Shown one piece after another: positions 54,209 through 62,649 of a stretch of 64,000 bases of DNA; position 1 is the first letter of the stretch, and each line of letters opens with the position of its first letter. The notes below the pieces were generated by a model. It made no database searches. It saw only the letters and a program-made list of their open reading frames with translations, and was not told the DNA's origin. This stretch comes from Intestinibacter bartlettii (GTDB taxonomy: Bacteria > Bacillota > Clostridia > Peptostreptococcales > Peptostreptococcaceae): the NCBI RefSeq assembly GCF_000154445.1, contig NZ_DS499564.1. One strand, given 5' to 3'. The position numbers and the translations under genes were made by a program.

Positions 54209-55747
54209 CTATTGTCCATTATTTTCTTCATGTTCTTGCATTATTTGATAGATTTTATCTATATCCAAATGCTCTCTCAAGAAATCAGCCAATCTATCGT
54301 ATTCTTTATCTTTAAATTCTTTAAATGATTTTATCTTGCTATCTATTCTTTCTAAGCCTTTCATTTCTCTTATATTATTTAAAATCGTTCTAGTAAAATC
54401 TATATCATCAAATATTCCATGAAGATATGTTCCCAAAACATTACACTCAGAATTTACGCTTCCTTCTGTGTAATTAACTTTTTGGCCTAATTTTTCTGTA
54501 ATAGTGCATAGATTTTTAATTCCGTCACCTCTATCGGTAATTCCCATATGTATCTCATAACCTTTAACTTTTTTGCCTTCTAAATTAGCAAAATATCCAT
54601 TTAAATCTTTATCTATAATAGCATCTACTTGTGTTGTAGTTTTTTCAAGTTCAAAAGTTGTTTCAGTATCTAAAAGACCAATTCCTTCTACTTCTTCTAA
54701 ATCACTTTCTACATGATATGGATCTTTTAATTTCTTACCTAACATTTGATATCCGCCACAAATACCTACAACTAATTTACCTCTTCTGTGTAATTCTTTT
54801 ATCTGTTCTTCAAGACCATTTTTTCTTAAAAACATTAAATCATCCACAGTGCTTTTTGTTCCTGGAATAATTACTATATCGGGATTTCCTAAAGATTCTC
54901 CATAATCCACATATCTAATACTTACATCTTCTTGCGTTTCAAATATATTGAAATCTGTAAAATTAGACATATGTGGTGTTCTAACTATTTCTATATGGAT
55001 ATCATTTATTCCCATTTGTTTCTTAAATCTTGTAGTTACACTGTCCTCATCTTCAATTTTTATATCAGAATAAGGCACAACCCCCAATACAGGAACTTTT
55101 ATTATATCTTCTAACATTTTTACACCAGAGTCTAAAAGTTCTTTTCTGCCTCTAAATTTATTTATTATAACGCCCTTTACTCTTTTTCTATCTTCTTCAC
55201 TTAATAAAAGCATTGTTCCAGCAAGTGATGCAAATACTCCACCTCTATCAATATCTCCAATTAATATTACTGGTGCATCTGCAATTTTTGCCATACCCAT
55301 ATTAGAAATATCTCTTTCCATTAAGTTAATTTCTGCTGCACTCCCTGCACCTTCCATAACTACTATGTCGTATTTTTCTTCAAATTCTTTAAATATATCT
55401 CCTAATACATTCATCAATTCTAATTTATATTCATGATATTCTGGAGAACTCATATCTCCCACTACTTTACCTCTTACAATAACTTGGCTTTTGTTGTTTC
55501 CTGATGGTTTAAGTAGTATGGGATTCATATCTGCTATCGGTTCTAATCCACAAGCTTCTGCTTGTGAAACTTGCGCTCTTCCCATCTCCAGTCCTTCTTT
55601 TGTTATAAATGAATTAAGAGCCATATTTTGAGATTTGAAGGGAGTTACACTATATCCATCTTGCTTAAATATTCTACCTAAGCCTGTAACAATTATACTT
55701 TTTCCTACATTAGATGCAGTTCCTTGAAACATTATTTTCTTACTCAT
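54209..55747 (-). CDS. cbiP: Cobyric acid synthase CbiP
   Basis: A 512-residue amidotransferase that amidates b, d, e and g side chains. The P-loop is QGTASNVGKSIIVTGLGRI; FKSQNMALNSFITKEGLEMGR and LKPSGNNKSQVI follow. The glutaminase Cys is in VVGICGGYQMLGKKL and the His in LGTYLHGIFDD. It is the first gene after the internal cobalamin riboswitch. Confidence 0.95.
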   Translation of the reverse strand: MSKKIMFQGTASNVGKSIIVTGLGRIFKQDGYSVTPFKSQNMALNSFITKEGLEMGRAQVSQAEACGLEPIADMNPILLKPSGNNKSQVIVRGKVVGDMSSPEYHEYKLELMNVLGDIFKEFEEKYDIVVMEGAGSAAEINLMERDISNMGMAKIADAPVILIGDIDRGGVFASLAGTMLLLSEEDRKRVKGVIINKFRGRKELLDSGVKMLEDIIKVPVLGVVPYSDIKIEDEDSVTTRFKKQMGINDIHIEIVRTPHMSNFTDFNIFETQEDVSIRYVDYGESLGNPDIVIIPGTKSTVDDLMFLRKNGLEEQIKELHRRGKLVVGICGGYQMLGKKLKDPYHVESDLEEVEGIGLLDTETTFELEKTTTQVDAIIDKDLNGYFANLEGKKVKGYEIHMGITDRGDGIKNLCTITEKLGQKVNYTEGSVNSECNVLGTYLHGIFDDIDFTRTILNNIREMKGLERIDSKIKSFKEFKDKEYDRLADFLREHLDIDKIYQIMQEHEENNGQ

Positions 55748-55811
55748 AGCCCTTCCCCTTTTCTATATTTCAAATACTATTATATTTTTACTAAATCCAA
55801 TATTTAAAATC

Positions 55812-55850
55812 TAACAAAAAAATCCTAACAATAAGGTTAGGATTTTTATC
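55812..55850 (-). terminator. Riboswitch-controlled terminator upstream of cbiP
   Basis: Stem AAAATCCTAAC/GTTAGGATTTT (55819-55829 with 55836-55846) followed on the minus strand by TTTTTTTG. It lies between the aptamer and cbiP. Confidence 0.85.
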
Positions 55851-55856
55851 TATAAA

Positions 55857-56038
55857 CAAAATCTTCACCCCGAGATTTTAACTCTAATAAATTAATTAAC
55901 TTCGGTATCCTGACTTAACTTCATCCTACTCCTATACCTTCCCATTTTTTCAAACAGTGGCCTTTATAGTTTCGTCCATTTCACAGTAGCGGGGGCTGTA
56001 AAGGCTTGTACCTTTTTCCCTAATATAAATTAATCTAA
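55857..56038 (-). promoter_or_regulatory. Cobalamin riboswitch (cbiP leader, inside the cob-cbi block)
   Basis: The minus strand shows AGGGAAAAAGG, the core CCCCCGCTACTGTG near 55982-55995, GGGAAGGTATAGGAG and the B12 box AAGTCAGGATACCGAAG (55899-55915), in the order of the cobalamin riboswitch. The aptamer starts right after the cobC stop (56043). A terminator follows it. Transcription coming from cobTUSC or starting locally would be cut before cbiP when B12 is abundant. No separate promoter is visible between cobC and the aptamer. Confidence 0.95.
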
Positions 56039-56042
56039 TATT

Positions 56043-56651
56043 CTATTTTAAAAAACTTGTATCATTTAACTTATTAATAACTGCAAATCCATTATCAACC
56101 TCTACAACACTTACTGATGCATTATCAATTTTAAAGTTCCAGTGGTATTCAAATGTATTTGATATTAAATATGTTAAAATATTTCTTATAGTTCCCGCAT
56201 GAGAACATATTAATATTGTATTATCTTCTGGAGTTTCATTTAAAATAAATTCTATTCCTTTAGAAACTCTTTCATAACAATCAATCAAGCTTTCTCCATT
56301 TGGATATGTATACTTATATCCTTGTTCTATCATTTTGTTAAATTCATCAGGATAATTTTTTTGTATTTCTTTGAAGTCTTTTCCTTCAAAATCTCCAAAG
56401 CTAATTTCTTGCAAGTCTTCACTTTGCTGTATCTCAATTGAATTTATATTTGCTAAATTTTTTACAGTTTCTTTAGTTCTACTTGATGTTGTAGTATAAA
56501 TTCTATCAATTTTTTCATATTTTAAAAACTCAGTAATTTTTTCTATTTGTTTCTTTCCTTCTTCACTTACCTTGCTATCTATATGACCAGATAGTTTGGC
56601 AAGTTCATTATCCTCTGTTAATACATGGCGTACTAAAATTAATTTTTTCAT
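56043..56651 (-). CDS. cobC: Alpha-ribazole phosphatase-like histidine phosphatase
   Basis: A 202-residue phosphoglycerate-mutase-fold phosphatase. The catalytic His lies in LILVRHVLTEDNELAKLSGH (RHV instead of the usual RHG), the second His in LICSHAGTIRNIL, and YTTTSSRTKETVKNLA is typical. Position after cobS suggests it removes the phosphate from alpha-ribazole phosphate or cobalamin phosphate. Proteins of this family often have broad specificity, so the role rests on context. Confidence 0.83.
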   Translation of the reverse strand: MKKLILVRHVLTEDNELAKLSGHIDSKVSEEGKKQIEKITEFLKYEKIDRIYTTTSSRTKETVKNLANINSIEIQQSEDLQEISFGDFEGKDFKEIQKNYPDEFNKMIEQGYKYTYPNGESLIDCYERVSKGIEFILNETPEDNTILICSHAGTIRNILTYLISNTFEYHWNFKIDNASVSVVEVDNGFAVINKLNDTSFLK

Positions 56652-56670
56652 ATCTCGTCTCCTTACAATA

Positions 56671-57441
56671 CTAAATTACTGATATTAGCATATAAGTATA
56701 TATTAAATAAAGTACTTCTCCAAGTTCTATTGTACATCCTAAGATATCTCCTGTTACACCATCAATCTTTTTATATACATGTTTTTTAAACAACAATGAA
56801 AATACTATTATAAATATAATAGAGCTTAAAACCTTTCCTATCATATCAATTTGTTGTAGGAAGATAAATTTACCTAACAGTATAATCAATATAGAAGAGT
56901 ATACTATAGCTGTTATAATCATTCCCATAGTACCTTTTCCTATAAATAAGTTACCCATACCTTTTGCTCTTGGAGTTACTGTTTTATAAGTCATCATCAT
57001 TACTCCAATTCTACCTATAACCGGCATAAATATAACTAACCATAATAGCCCATTTTGAACTAAGCTGTTAATAAATCCTACTTTTAATAGTATTAAAAAC
57101 ATTATTGCAAGAAGAGAATTTGTTCCTAATCTAGAATCTTTCATTATCTCTAGAATTCTTTCTTTATCTCTATTGCTATATATTGCATCAAATGTATCAC
57201 CTAATCCATCTATATGAAGTCCGCCTGTTGTCAAAACTTCTATGAGAGTAATGACTATAGCACTTATAAATGGATCAAATATAGTTAATGAAAGCCACCC
57301 AAAAATATATGTTATTACACCTATTACAAATCCTACTAATGGAAAATATACTATTGATTTATGAAACTCTTCATCAAATCCAGTTTCTATTCGTATAGGT
57401 ATTCTTGTCATAAATTGCAGTATTGAAATAAATCTATTCAT
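56671..57441 (-). CDS. cobS: Adenosylcobinamide-GDP ribazoletransferase (cobalamin synthase)
   Basis: A 256-residue integral membrane enzyme with about six helices that joins adenosylcobinamide-GDP and alpha-ribazole. The start ISILQFMTRIPIR and GGLHIDGLGDTFDAIYSNRD (metal-binding Asp residues) and ILEIMKDSRLGTNSLLAIM are diagnostic. DGVTGDILGCTIELGEVLYL ends the protein. Translated right after cobU. Confidence 0.95.
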   Translation of the reverse strand: MNRFISILQFMTRIPIRIETGFDEEFHKSIVYFPLVGFVIGVITYIFGWLSLTIFDPFISAIVITLIEVLTTGGLHIDGLGDTFDAIYSNRDKERILEIMKDSRLGTNSLLAIMFLILLKVGFINSLVQNGLLWLVIFMPVIGRIGVMMMTYKTVTPRAKGMGNLFIGKGTMGMIITAIVYSSILIILLGKFIFLQQIDMIGKVLSSIIFIIVFSLLFKKHVYKKIDGVTGDILGCTIELGEVLYLIYTYMLISVI

Positions 57442-57447
57442 ATCAGT

Positions 57448-58008
57448 CTATCCTTTTATCTTTGTAGGAATTCCGCAAACTGTGAAATAAACTTCATCAC
57501 TTAATCTTCCAAGCATTTGATTTATTCTTCCTACGAAATCACAATAAACTCTACCCAATTTATAACTAGGAACTACTCCTAATCCAATTTCGTTCGTAAC
57601 CATAACAAAATACAAATCGGTCCTTTTGACTTCTTCTATAAGTTTTTTTACTTGATCTTTTATATAAGCTTCTAAATCATTTATTTCTTGTTCACTTGCT
57701 TTATCTATATCTATACCATCAACAAACATTAAATTATTTACTAATAATGTTATACAATCTAGTATAACTGTTTGATGCTTTTCACCTAATTCTTTTATTA
57801 TTTTATAGATGTCTTTATAGATTTCATAGGTTTTCCATTCTTTAGGTCTACTTTCTTGATGTTTTCTAACTCTTTCTTTCATTTCATCGTCAAAAGCGAC
57901 TGATGTTGCAATATAAGCAGTGCTATTATTTTGTTCTCTACACAGAGATTCTGCAAAGCCACTTTTGCCAGATCTTGCACCGCCTGTGACTAAAATAATC
58001 TTGCTCAT
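57448..58008 (-). CDS. cobU: Bifunctional adenosylcobinamide kinase / guanylyltransferase
   Basis: A 186-residue enzyme that phosphorylates adenosylcobinamide and then loads GMP onto it. The P-loop is VTGGARSGKSGFAES; RPKEWKTYE holds the usual Trp, VILDCITLLVNNLM is the second metal motif, and VTNEIGLGVVPSYKLGRVYCD is the family signature. It lies between cobT and cobS. Confidence 0.95.
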   Translation of the reverse strand: MSKIILVTGGARSGKSGFAESLCREQNNSTAYIATSVAFDDEMKERVRKHQESRPKEWKTYEIYKDIYKIIKELGEKHQTVILDCITLLVNNLMFVDGIDIDKASEQEINDLEAYIKDQVKKLIEEVKRTDLYFVMVTNEIGLGVVPSYKLGRVYCDFVGRINQMLGRLSDEVYFTVCGIPTKIKG

Positions 58009-58029
58009 ACTTTTCTCCTTAATGTTTAA

Positions 58030-59076
58030 TTACATACCCATATCAACTTCATCAAAAGTTAGCATGTTTTTATAAACATAGTTTGCAGCTTCTATCATAT
58101 TAAATGCTAAAGCGGCACCACTACCTTCTCCTAGTCTCATATCCATTTTTAAGAATGGATCTAATCCTAATAATTCTAATGCTTTTTTAGCTCCTGGTTC
58201 TGCTGAATAATGTGATGCTATCATATAGTCTTTACATCTTGGATTTATATTTACTGCGATTAATGCTGCTGCATATGATATAAATCCATCTAGAACAACT
58301 GGTACCCTATTTGCACTACACCCTAATATAACACCAGCCATAGAACCTATTTCAAATCCACCAACTTTTTGTAATATATCAATTCCATCTGTTGGATTTG
58401 GTTGGTTTATCTCTATTGCAGTTCTTATTACTTGTGCCTTATGTTGTAATAATTCCTTTTTAAGACCTGCACCCATTCCTGTAACTTCTTGTGGATCACA
58501 TCCAGCGATTACAGATATTATAGCGGCAGATGGAGTAGTATTAGCTATACCCATTTCTCCTATACCTATAACTTTGTAATCTTCTTGTATATATTTCTCT
58601 GACATTTCTATTCCAATTTCTATTGCCCTTATAGCTTCTTGTCTTGTCATTGCAGGACCTTTAGCCATATTAGATGTGCTTTTTCTTATTTTACAATCAA
58701 TTACACCTTCGATTGGCTCATCACAATTAATACCTACATCTATTAACTGTACATCAGAACCTACGAATTTAGATATAGTCCCAACACCATTAATTTTTTT
58801 TGGGAAATTCATAGATTGCAGAAGTGTTATATTTTGATTATTTGGAGCTACACCTTCTTCATATACGCCATGATCACATGCAAAAGATAAAACTATCTTT
58901 TTTGTAGTATCAAAGTATTTACTTCCGTATATACCTGCTAATTGGATACTAATATCTTCTAGCTTTCCTAGGCTCCCTTGTGGCTTTATTAATCTGTCTT
59001 GTCTAGCTTGTGCTTGTTCCATAAAACGAGTATCTAGCGGATAAATATTTTTGCATATACTTTCAATCAAACTCAT
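58030..59076 (-). CDS. cobT: Nicotinate-nucleotide-dimethylbenzimidazole phosphoribosyltransferase
   Basis: A 348-residue enzyme that makes the alpha-ribotide of the lower ligand base. Motifs: LIKPQGSLGKLEDISIQLAG, FACDHGVYEEGVAPN, IGIGEMGIANTTPSAAI and VGGFEIGSMAGVILG; LRLGEGSGAALAFNMIEAA holds the catalytic Glu. The lower base it uses is not fixed by the sequence; benzimidazole genes are not seen in the window. First gene of cobTUSC, with its own promoter. Confidence 0.95.
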   Translation of the reverse strand: MSLIESICKNIYPLDTRFMEQAQARQDRLIKPQGSLGKLEDISIQLAGIYGSKYFDTTKKIVLSFACDHGVYEEGVAPNNQNITLLQSMNFPKKINGVGTISKFVGSDVQLIDVGINCDEPIEGVIDCKIRKSTSNMAKGPAMTRQEAIRAIEIGIEMSEKYIQEDYKVIGIGEMGIANTTPSAAIISVIAGCDPQEVTGMGAGLKKELLQHKAQVIRTAIEINQPNPTDGIDILQKVGGFEIGSMAGVILGCSANRVPVVLDGFISYAAALIAVNINPRCKDYMIASHYSAEPGAKKALELLGLDPFLKMDMRLGEGSGAALAFNMIEAANYVYKNMLTFDEVDMGM

Positions 59077-59123
59077 TATATGTCCTCCCTCTTCTGTTTA
59101 ATTATATCTTATTCAAATAAAAT

Positions 59124-59150
59124 TAATCCTAGCCTTAAGGGCTAGGGTTA
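59124..59150 (-). terminator. Terminator-like hairpin between hemL and cobT
   Basis: Stem AATCCTAGCC/GGCTAGGGTT (59123-59132 with 59140-59149, one wobble) lies 50 bases before cobT and downstream of the local promoter. The T-run on the minus strand is broken (ATTAATTTTATTTG). It may end hemAL transcripts or attenuate cobTUSC. Confidence 0.55.
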
Positions 59151-59167
59151 ATTTATTAAAAGTATCT

Positions 59168-59195
59168 ATTATAAATTATATAAAGTAATTTACAA
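59168..59195 (-). promoter_or_regulatory. Promoter of cobTUSC
   Basis: Minus-strand -35 TTGTAA (59190-59195), 16-bp spacer, perfect -10 TATAAT (59168-59173), located after the hemL stop and about 85 bases before cobT. Confidence 0.55.
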
Positions 59196-59292
59196 AGTTT
59201 CTACTAATTTCGTTAGAATTTTATAATTTAAATTGTATTTTTTACCATAAATGTATTGTTTTGTAATATTAAGTTGAATTTTATTTTTATTC

Positions 59293-60588
59293 TTATAAAT
59301 TATGACTTGCTTTTAAAGCTTCATAATTGCATTTTATAGTGTATTCTATATCTTCATCTGTATGAGCATAAGATAAAAACATTGCTTCATATTGACTTGG
59401 TGCAATTAATATTCCTCTGTCTAGCATTTCTTTAAAGTATGCATTGAATTTATCTATATCAGATTTAGTTGCATCATCAAAGTTTTGAACTGGACCTGAT
59501 GTAAAGAATAGGCATACTAATGAACCTGCTCTATTTACAGTATAATCTAATCCTAATTTTTTAAGGTTATTTTGAATACCTTCTTGTAGCATTTTACCTT
59601 TTCTATCTAATTCAGAATATATATCTTTATGATCTCTTAATGTTTCTAGATTTTTCTTTCCTAAGAACATTGCAAGAGGATTTCCTGATAATGTACCAGC
59701 TTGATAAACAGGTCCTACTGGAGATACACATGACATTATTTCTTTTCTAGATCCATATGCACCAACTGGCATACCAGCTCCTATTATCTTACCAAAGCAA
59801 ACCATATCTGGTTCTACACCAAAGTATCCGATTGAACTATTGTATGCTAATCTAAAACCAGTTATAACTTCATCAAATATTAAAACGGTTTTATATTCAT
59901 TACATATATCTCTTAATCCTTGTATGAATTCTTGAGTTCCTGGAACAACTCCCATATTTCCTGATACAGTTTCAACTATTACTGCTGCTATATCATCACC
60001 TTGTTCTTCAAATACTCTTCTTACATCATCCATATCATTATATCTGCAAACTAGAGTATTTTTTACAACATCAGCAGGTACTCCTGGGCTTGTTGGCACC
60101 CCAAAAGTTAATGTTCCTGAACCTGATTGAACTAATAATCCATCAGAATGTCCATGATAACAACCTTCAAATTTAAGTATTTTATTTCTATTAGTATAAC
60201 CTCTAGCAACTCTTAAAGCACTCATTGTAGCCTCTGTTCCTGAGTTTACCATACGAACTTGGTCTATTGCTGGGTATGCATCAACTATTATTTTAGCAAC
60301 TTCTATTTCTATTTCTGTTGCTACCCCATAACTAGTTCCTCTTTTAGCCATTTCTTCTAAGCCTTCAGACATAAAATCTGGACTATGTCCTAACATAAGA
60401 GGTCCCCACGAACAAATATAATCTATATATTCATTCCCATCTACGTCTATTAATCTATCCCCATGTGCCTTATCTGCAAATATTGGTGCTAGTCCAACTG
60501 ATTTAAATGCTCTAACAGGACTATTTACTCCACCAGGAATGTATTTTTCTGCTTCTTTAAATAATTGCTCTGATTTAGTGTGTTTCAT
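59293..60588 (-). CDS. hemL: Glutamate-1-semialdehyde 2,1-aminomutase
   Basis: A 431-residue PLP enzyme making 5-aminolevulinate by the C5 route. Motifs: YIPGGVNSPVRAFKSVG, MVNSGTEATMSALRVARGYTNR, VLIFDEVITGFRLAYNSS and the Schiff-base Lys in DMVCFGKIIGAGMPVGAYG. It lies 20 bases after hemA and forms hemAL with it. Confidence 0.95.
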   Translation of the reverse strand: MKHTKSEQLFKEAEKYIPGGVNSPVRAFKSVGLAPIFADKAHGDRLIDVDGNEYIDYICSWGPLMLGHSPDFMSEGLEEMAKRGTSYGVATEIEIEVAKIIVDAYPAIDQVRMVNSGTEATMSALRVARGYTNRNKILKFEGCYHGHSDGLLVQSGSGTLTFGVPTSPGVPADVVKNTLVCRYNDMDDVRRVFEEQGDDIAAVIVETVSGNMGVVPGTQEFIQGLRDICNEYKTVLIFDEVITGFRLAYNSSIGYFGVEPDMVCFGKIIGAGMPVGAYGSRKEIMSCVSPVGPVYQAGTLSGNPLAMFLGKKNLETLRDHKDIYSELDRKGKMLQEGIQNNLKKLGLDYTVNRAGSLVCLFFTSGPVQNFDDATKSDIDKFNAYFKEMLDRGILIAPSQYEAMFLSYAHTDEDIEYTIKCNYEALKASHNL

Positions 60589-60608
60589 ACTTCAAATCCT
60601 CCATAAAT

Positions 60609-61850
60609 TTATATTTCAAATAAATCCTCAATAACTTTTATATATTCTTCCCTTTGACCTTTATTTTTTACTTGTTTTAAATTAATAATAGGCTCCCTAA
60701 TAACTCTTTTTAATGCAGAACCTAGCATCTTATCGATTATCTTCTGTTCTCTTTGATTTAAATCAATTTTTCTAAAAATATACTCTAAAGTGTCTTCTTT
60801 AATTTCTATACACTTACTGTTTAATGACTGTATTGTAGGATCTATGAAAGTCAAATCTAACCATTCAGTAAACTCATCTATTTTTATTTTTATAATTTCT
60901 TGAGCTTTCTGTGCTAATTCATTTCTTTTTATATCATTTTTATCATGAATTTCTTTTAAATCATCAATATCATATAATTCAACATAATTTAATTCTTTTA
61001 ATTTTGTATCTATATCCCTTGGTAAGGCGATATCCATTATATATATTTTTTTATCTAATTTAGGCATATCATCATATTTGATTACCAAATGAGGTGAAGA
61101 CGTAGCACTAATTACTATGTCTATAGATTTTTCTTGAATTATTTTATGTCTATCACTATATTCAATTGGAATTATATTATCAAATTTATTTTCTATCTCT
61201 TTTGTTTTTTCAATATTTCTGTTAGCTATATAAATATTTTTTACGTTTTCTTCTTCTAAATGGTTTAATGTAAGTAAATTCATTTTTCCTAATCCCACAA
61301 TTAATGCATTTTTACCTTCAAGAGTACCCATTTTTTCTTTAAGTAATTTTACACCTATATAACTAATTGAAAGAGGTTGTTGTGATATTTTTGTTATAGT
61401 CTTTATTTCCTTAGATGTTGTTACAGCATCTCTAAATAGTTTATTAAATACCTTTTTAGTTGCACCTAACTTCATACAAAACTCATGTGCATCTTTTACC
61501 TGTCCTAAAATCTGGTCTTCACCTACAACAAGTGAGTCTAAACCAGCTGTAACGTCAAATAAATGTTGAATTGCCTCTAAATTTGTTTTTTTGAATAAAT
61601 ATTGTTCTATATCTTTTACCCCGAAATAATCTTTATAAAAATTTGCCACTTCATCGACTTTTTGTTTTATATTTTCACCACTTATATAAATTTCACTTCG
61701 ATTACAAGTAGATAAAATTACAATTTCGTCGATTTCCCTATCCAATAGTATATTTATTGCTTCAATTTTTTTTGTATCCGTAAAAGATACTGCTTCCCTA
61801 ACATTTATTGGAGCTAAATTATGATTTACCCCTACAACTCCTATATTCAT
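60609..61850 (-). CDS. hemA: Glutamyl-tRNA reductase
   Basis: A 413-residue NADPH-dependent enzyme and first step of the C5 pathway: reduces glutamyl-tRNA to glutamate-1-semialdehyde. The catalytic Cys is in VILSTCNRSEIYISG; LDSLVVGEDQILGQVKDAH, VVISATSSPHLVI and IMDIALPRDID are typical. The start is the ATG at 61850, 6-7 bases after GGAGGAAG; an in-frame start 12 codons upstream would overlap that site. Its promoter is at 61952-61980. Confidence 0.94.
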   Translation of the reverse strand: MNIGVVGVNHNLAPINVREAVSFTDTKKIEAINILLDREIDEIVILSTCNRSEIYISGENIKQKVDEVANFYKDYFGVKDIEQYLFKKTNLEAIQHLFDVTAGLDSLVVGEDQILGQVKDAHEFCMKLGATKKVFNKLFRDAVTTSKEIKTITKISQQPLSISYIGVKLLKEKMGTLEGKNALIVGLGKMNLLTLNHLEEENVKNIYIANRNIEKTKEIENKFDNIIPIEYSDRHKIIQEKSIDIVISATSSPHLVIKYDDMPKLDKKIYIMDIALPRDIDTKLKELNYVELYDIDDLKEIHDKNDIKRNELAQKAQEIIKIKIDEFTEWLDLTFIDPTIQSLNSKCIEIKEDTLEYIFRKIDLNQREQKIIDKMLGSALKRVIREPIINLKQVKNKGQREEYIKVIEDLFEI

Positions 61851-61951
61851 ACTCTTCCTCCATATCTTAAGATTTTCCCCACTCAATACCTTAACCTATA
61901 GTTTTTATTTTATAACATATCAATATAAAAAAAAAGTAACATCTAGTAAAA

Positions 61952-61980
61952 ATAATAAAGGATTCATTTAGAAATGTCTA
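61952..61980 (-). promoter_or_regulatory. Promoter of hemAL
   Basis: Minus-strand -35 TAGACA (61975-61980, one base from consensus), 17-bp spacer, -10 TATTAT (61952-61957); about 95 bases before hemA. No riboswitch or T-box is seen in this leader. Confidence 0.65.
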
Positions 61981-62025
61981 TCTTATTTAGTTTTAAATTA
62001 AATAAAATATAATTTATTATTATAT

Positions 62026-62071
62026 AAAGAAATCTTTAATTCTAAAGCCCCTTAAAAATGTAGATTTCTTT
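62026..62071. repeat. 10-bp inverted repeat upstream of hemA
   Basis: Perfect arms AAAGAAATCT (62026-62035) and AGATTTCTTT (62062-62071) with a 26-base spacer; no T-run follows. Part of the 540-bp non-coding stretch between hemA and the 5S gene, in which no protein gene is supported. Confidence 0.4.
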
Positions 62072-62143
62072 GAAGCACATATACGTAAATTATACTTATC
62101 TACAATTTTTAAATGAATATAATTTCCTATATGCGATAAAATA

Positions 62144-62212
62144 AGGAGTTGTTATAAAAAACTCTAAAAAAATAAATGTTATATTTATTCATCGTTTTTT
62201 GTAACAACTCCT
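62144..62212. repeat. Long hairpin with 19-bp arms downstream of the rRNA operon
   Basis: Arms 62144-62162 and 62194-62212 (AGGAGTTGTTA/TAACAACTCCT ends) pair over 19 positions with one wobble; an inner AATAAAT/ATTTATT hairpin fills the loop. It could be a strong second terminator of the rRNA operon or a small palindromic element. No transposase or target duplication is evident. Confidence 0.55.
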
Positions 62213-62252
62213 AAAAAGTTTAATCATTTTATTAACTTATTTATATTTAAAT

Positions 62253-62321
62253 CTCGGCTAAACTATGAGTTATAATCATTTCACCACAAAACAGATTCCC
62301 TCATAAGTAAAAGAGCCGAGA
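62253..62321. other. Unassigned structured element between rRNA operon and hemA
   Basis: CTCGGCT (62253-62259) pairs with AGCCGAG (62315-62321), and inside ACTATGAG pairs with CTCATAAGT (one bulge). The loop of roughly 30 bases is less AT-rich than its surroundings. It has no T-run in either direction and no known RNA family is recognised. Confidence 0.35.
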
Positions 62322-62356
62322 AAGTTGAAACCTATAGTTAAATTCGCTACCAACAA

Positions 62357-62390
62357 AATCTTTTTTTATTTTTGTATATAAAAAAAGATT
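62357..62390 (-). terminator. AT-rich hairpin directly after the 5S gene
   Basis: Perfect 13-bp stem AATCTTTTTTTAT/ATAAAAAAAGATT (62357-62369 with 62378-62390) right at the 3' end of 5S rRNA; likely first terminator of the operon. Confidence 0.65.
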
Positions 62391-62509
<119 letters not shown>

Positions 62510-62517
62510 ATCTAATT

Positions 62518-62592
62518 TGGAGCTGGTGATAGGAGTCGAACCTACAACCTGCTGATTACAAGTCAGCTGCTCTGCCATTGAGCCACACCAGC
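62518..62592 (-). tRNA. tRNA-Thr (anticodon TGT)
   Basis: A complete 75-nt cloverleaf on the minus strand: acceptor arms GCTGGTG/CACCAGC, D-loop with CAATGGCAGAG, anticodon stem GCTGA/TCAGC with loop CTTGTAA (anticodon TGT, Thr), T-arm GTAGG-TTCGACT-CCTAT, and an encoded CCA end. It lies between the 23S and 5S genes, an unusual place. Confidence 0.95.
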
Positions 62593-62649
62593 ATATTTAT
62601 TTAATTAATACTTTCAAAATTGCTAACATTTAATGAATGATATTCATTT

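Noticed and set aside
59077..59292. A third cobalamin riboswitch upstream of cobT
   Set aside because: No CTACTGT core or B12 box is present; only a short hairpin is seen.
62144..62212. Insertion sequence or MITE
   Set aside because: There is a long inverted repeat, but no transposase, no clear target-site duplication and no second copy in the window. A terminator role after the rRNA operon is equally likely.
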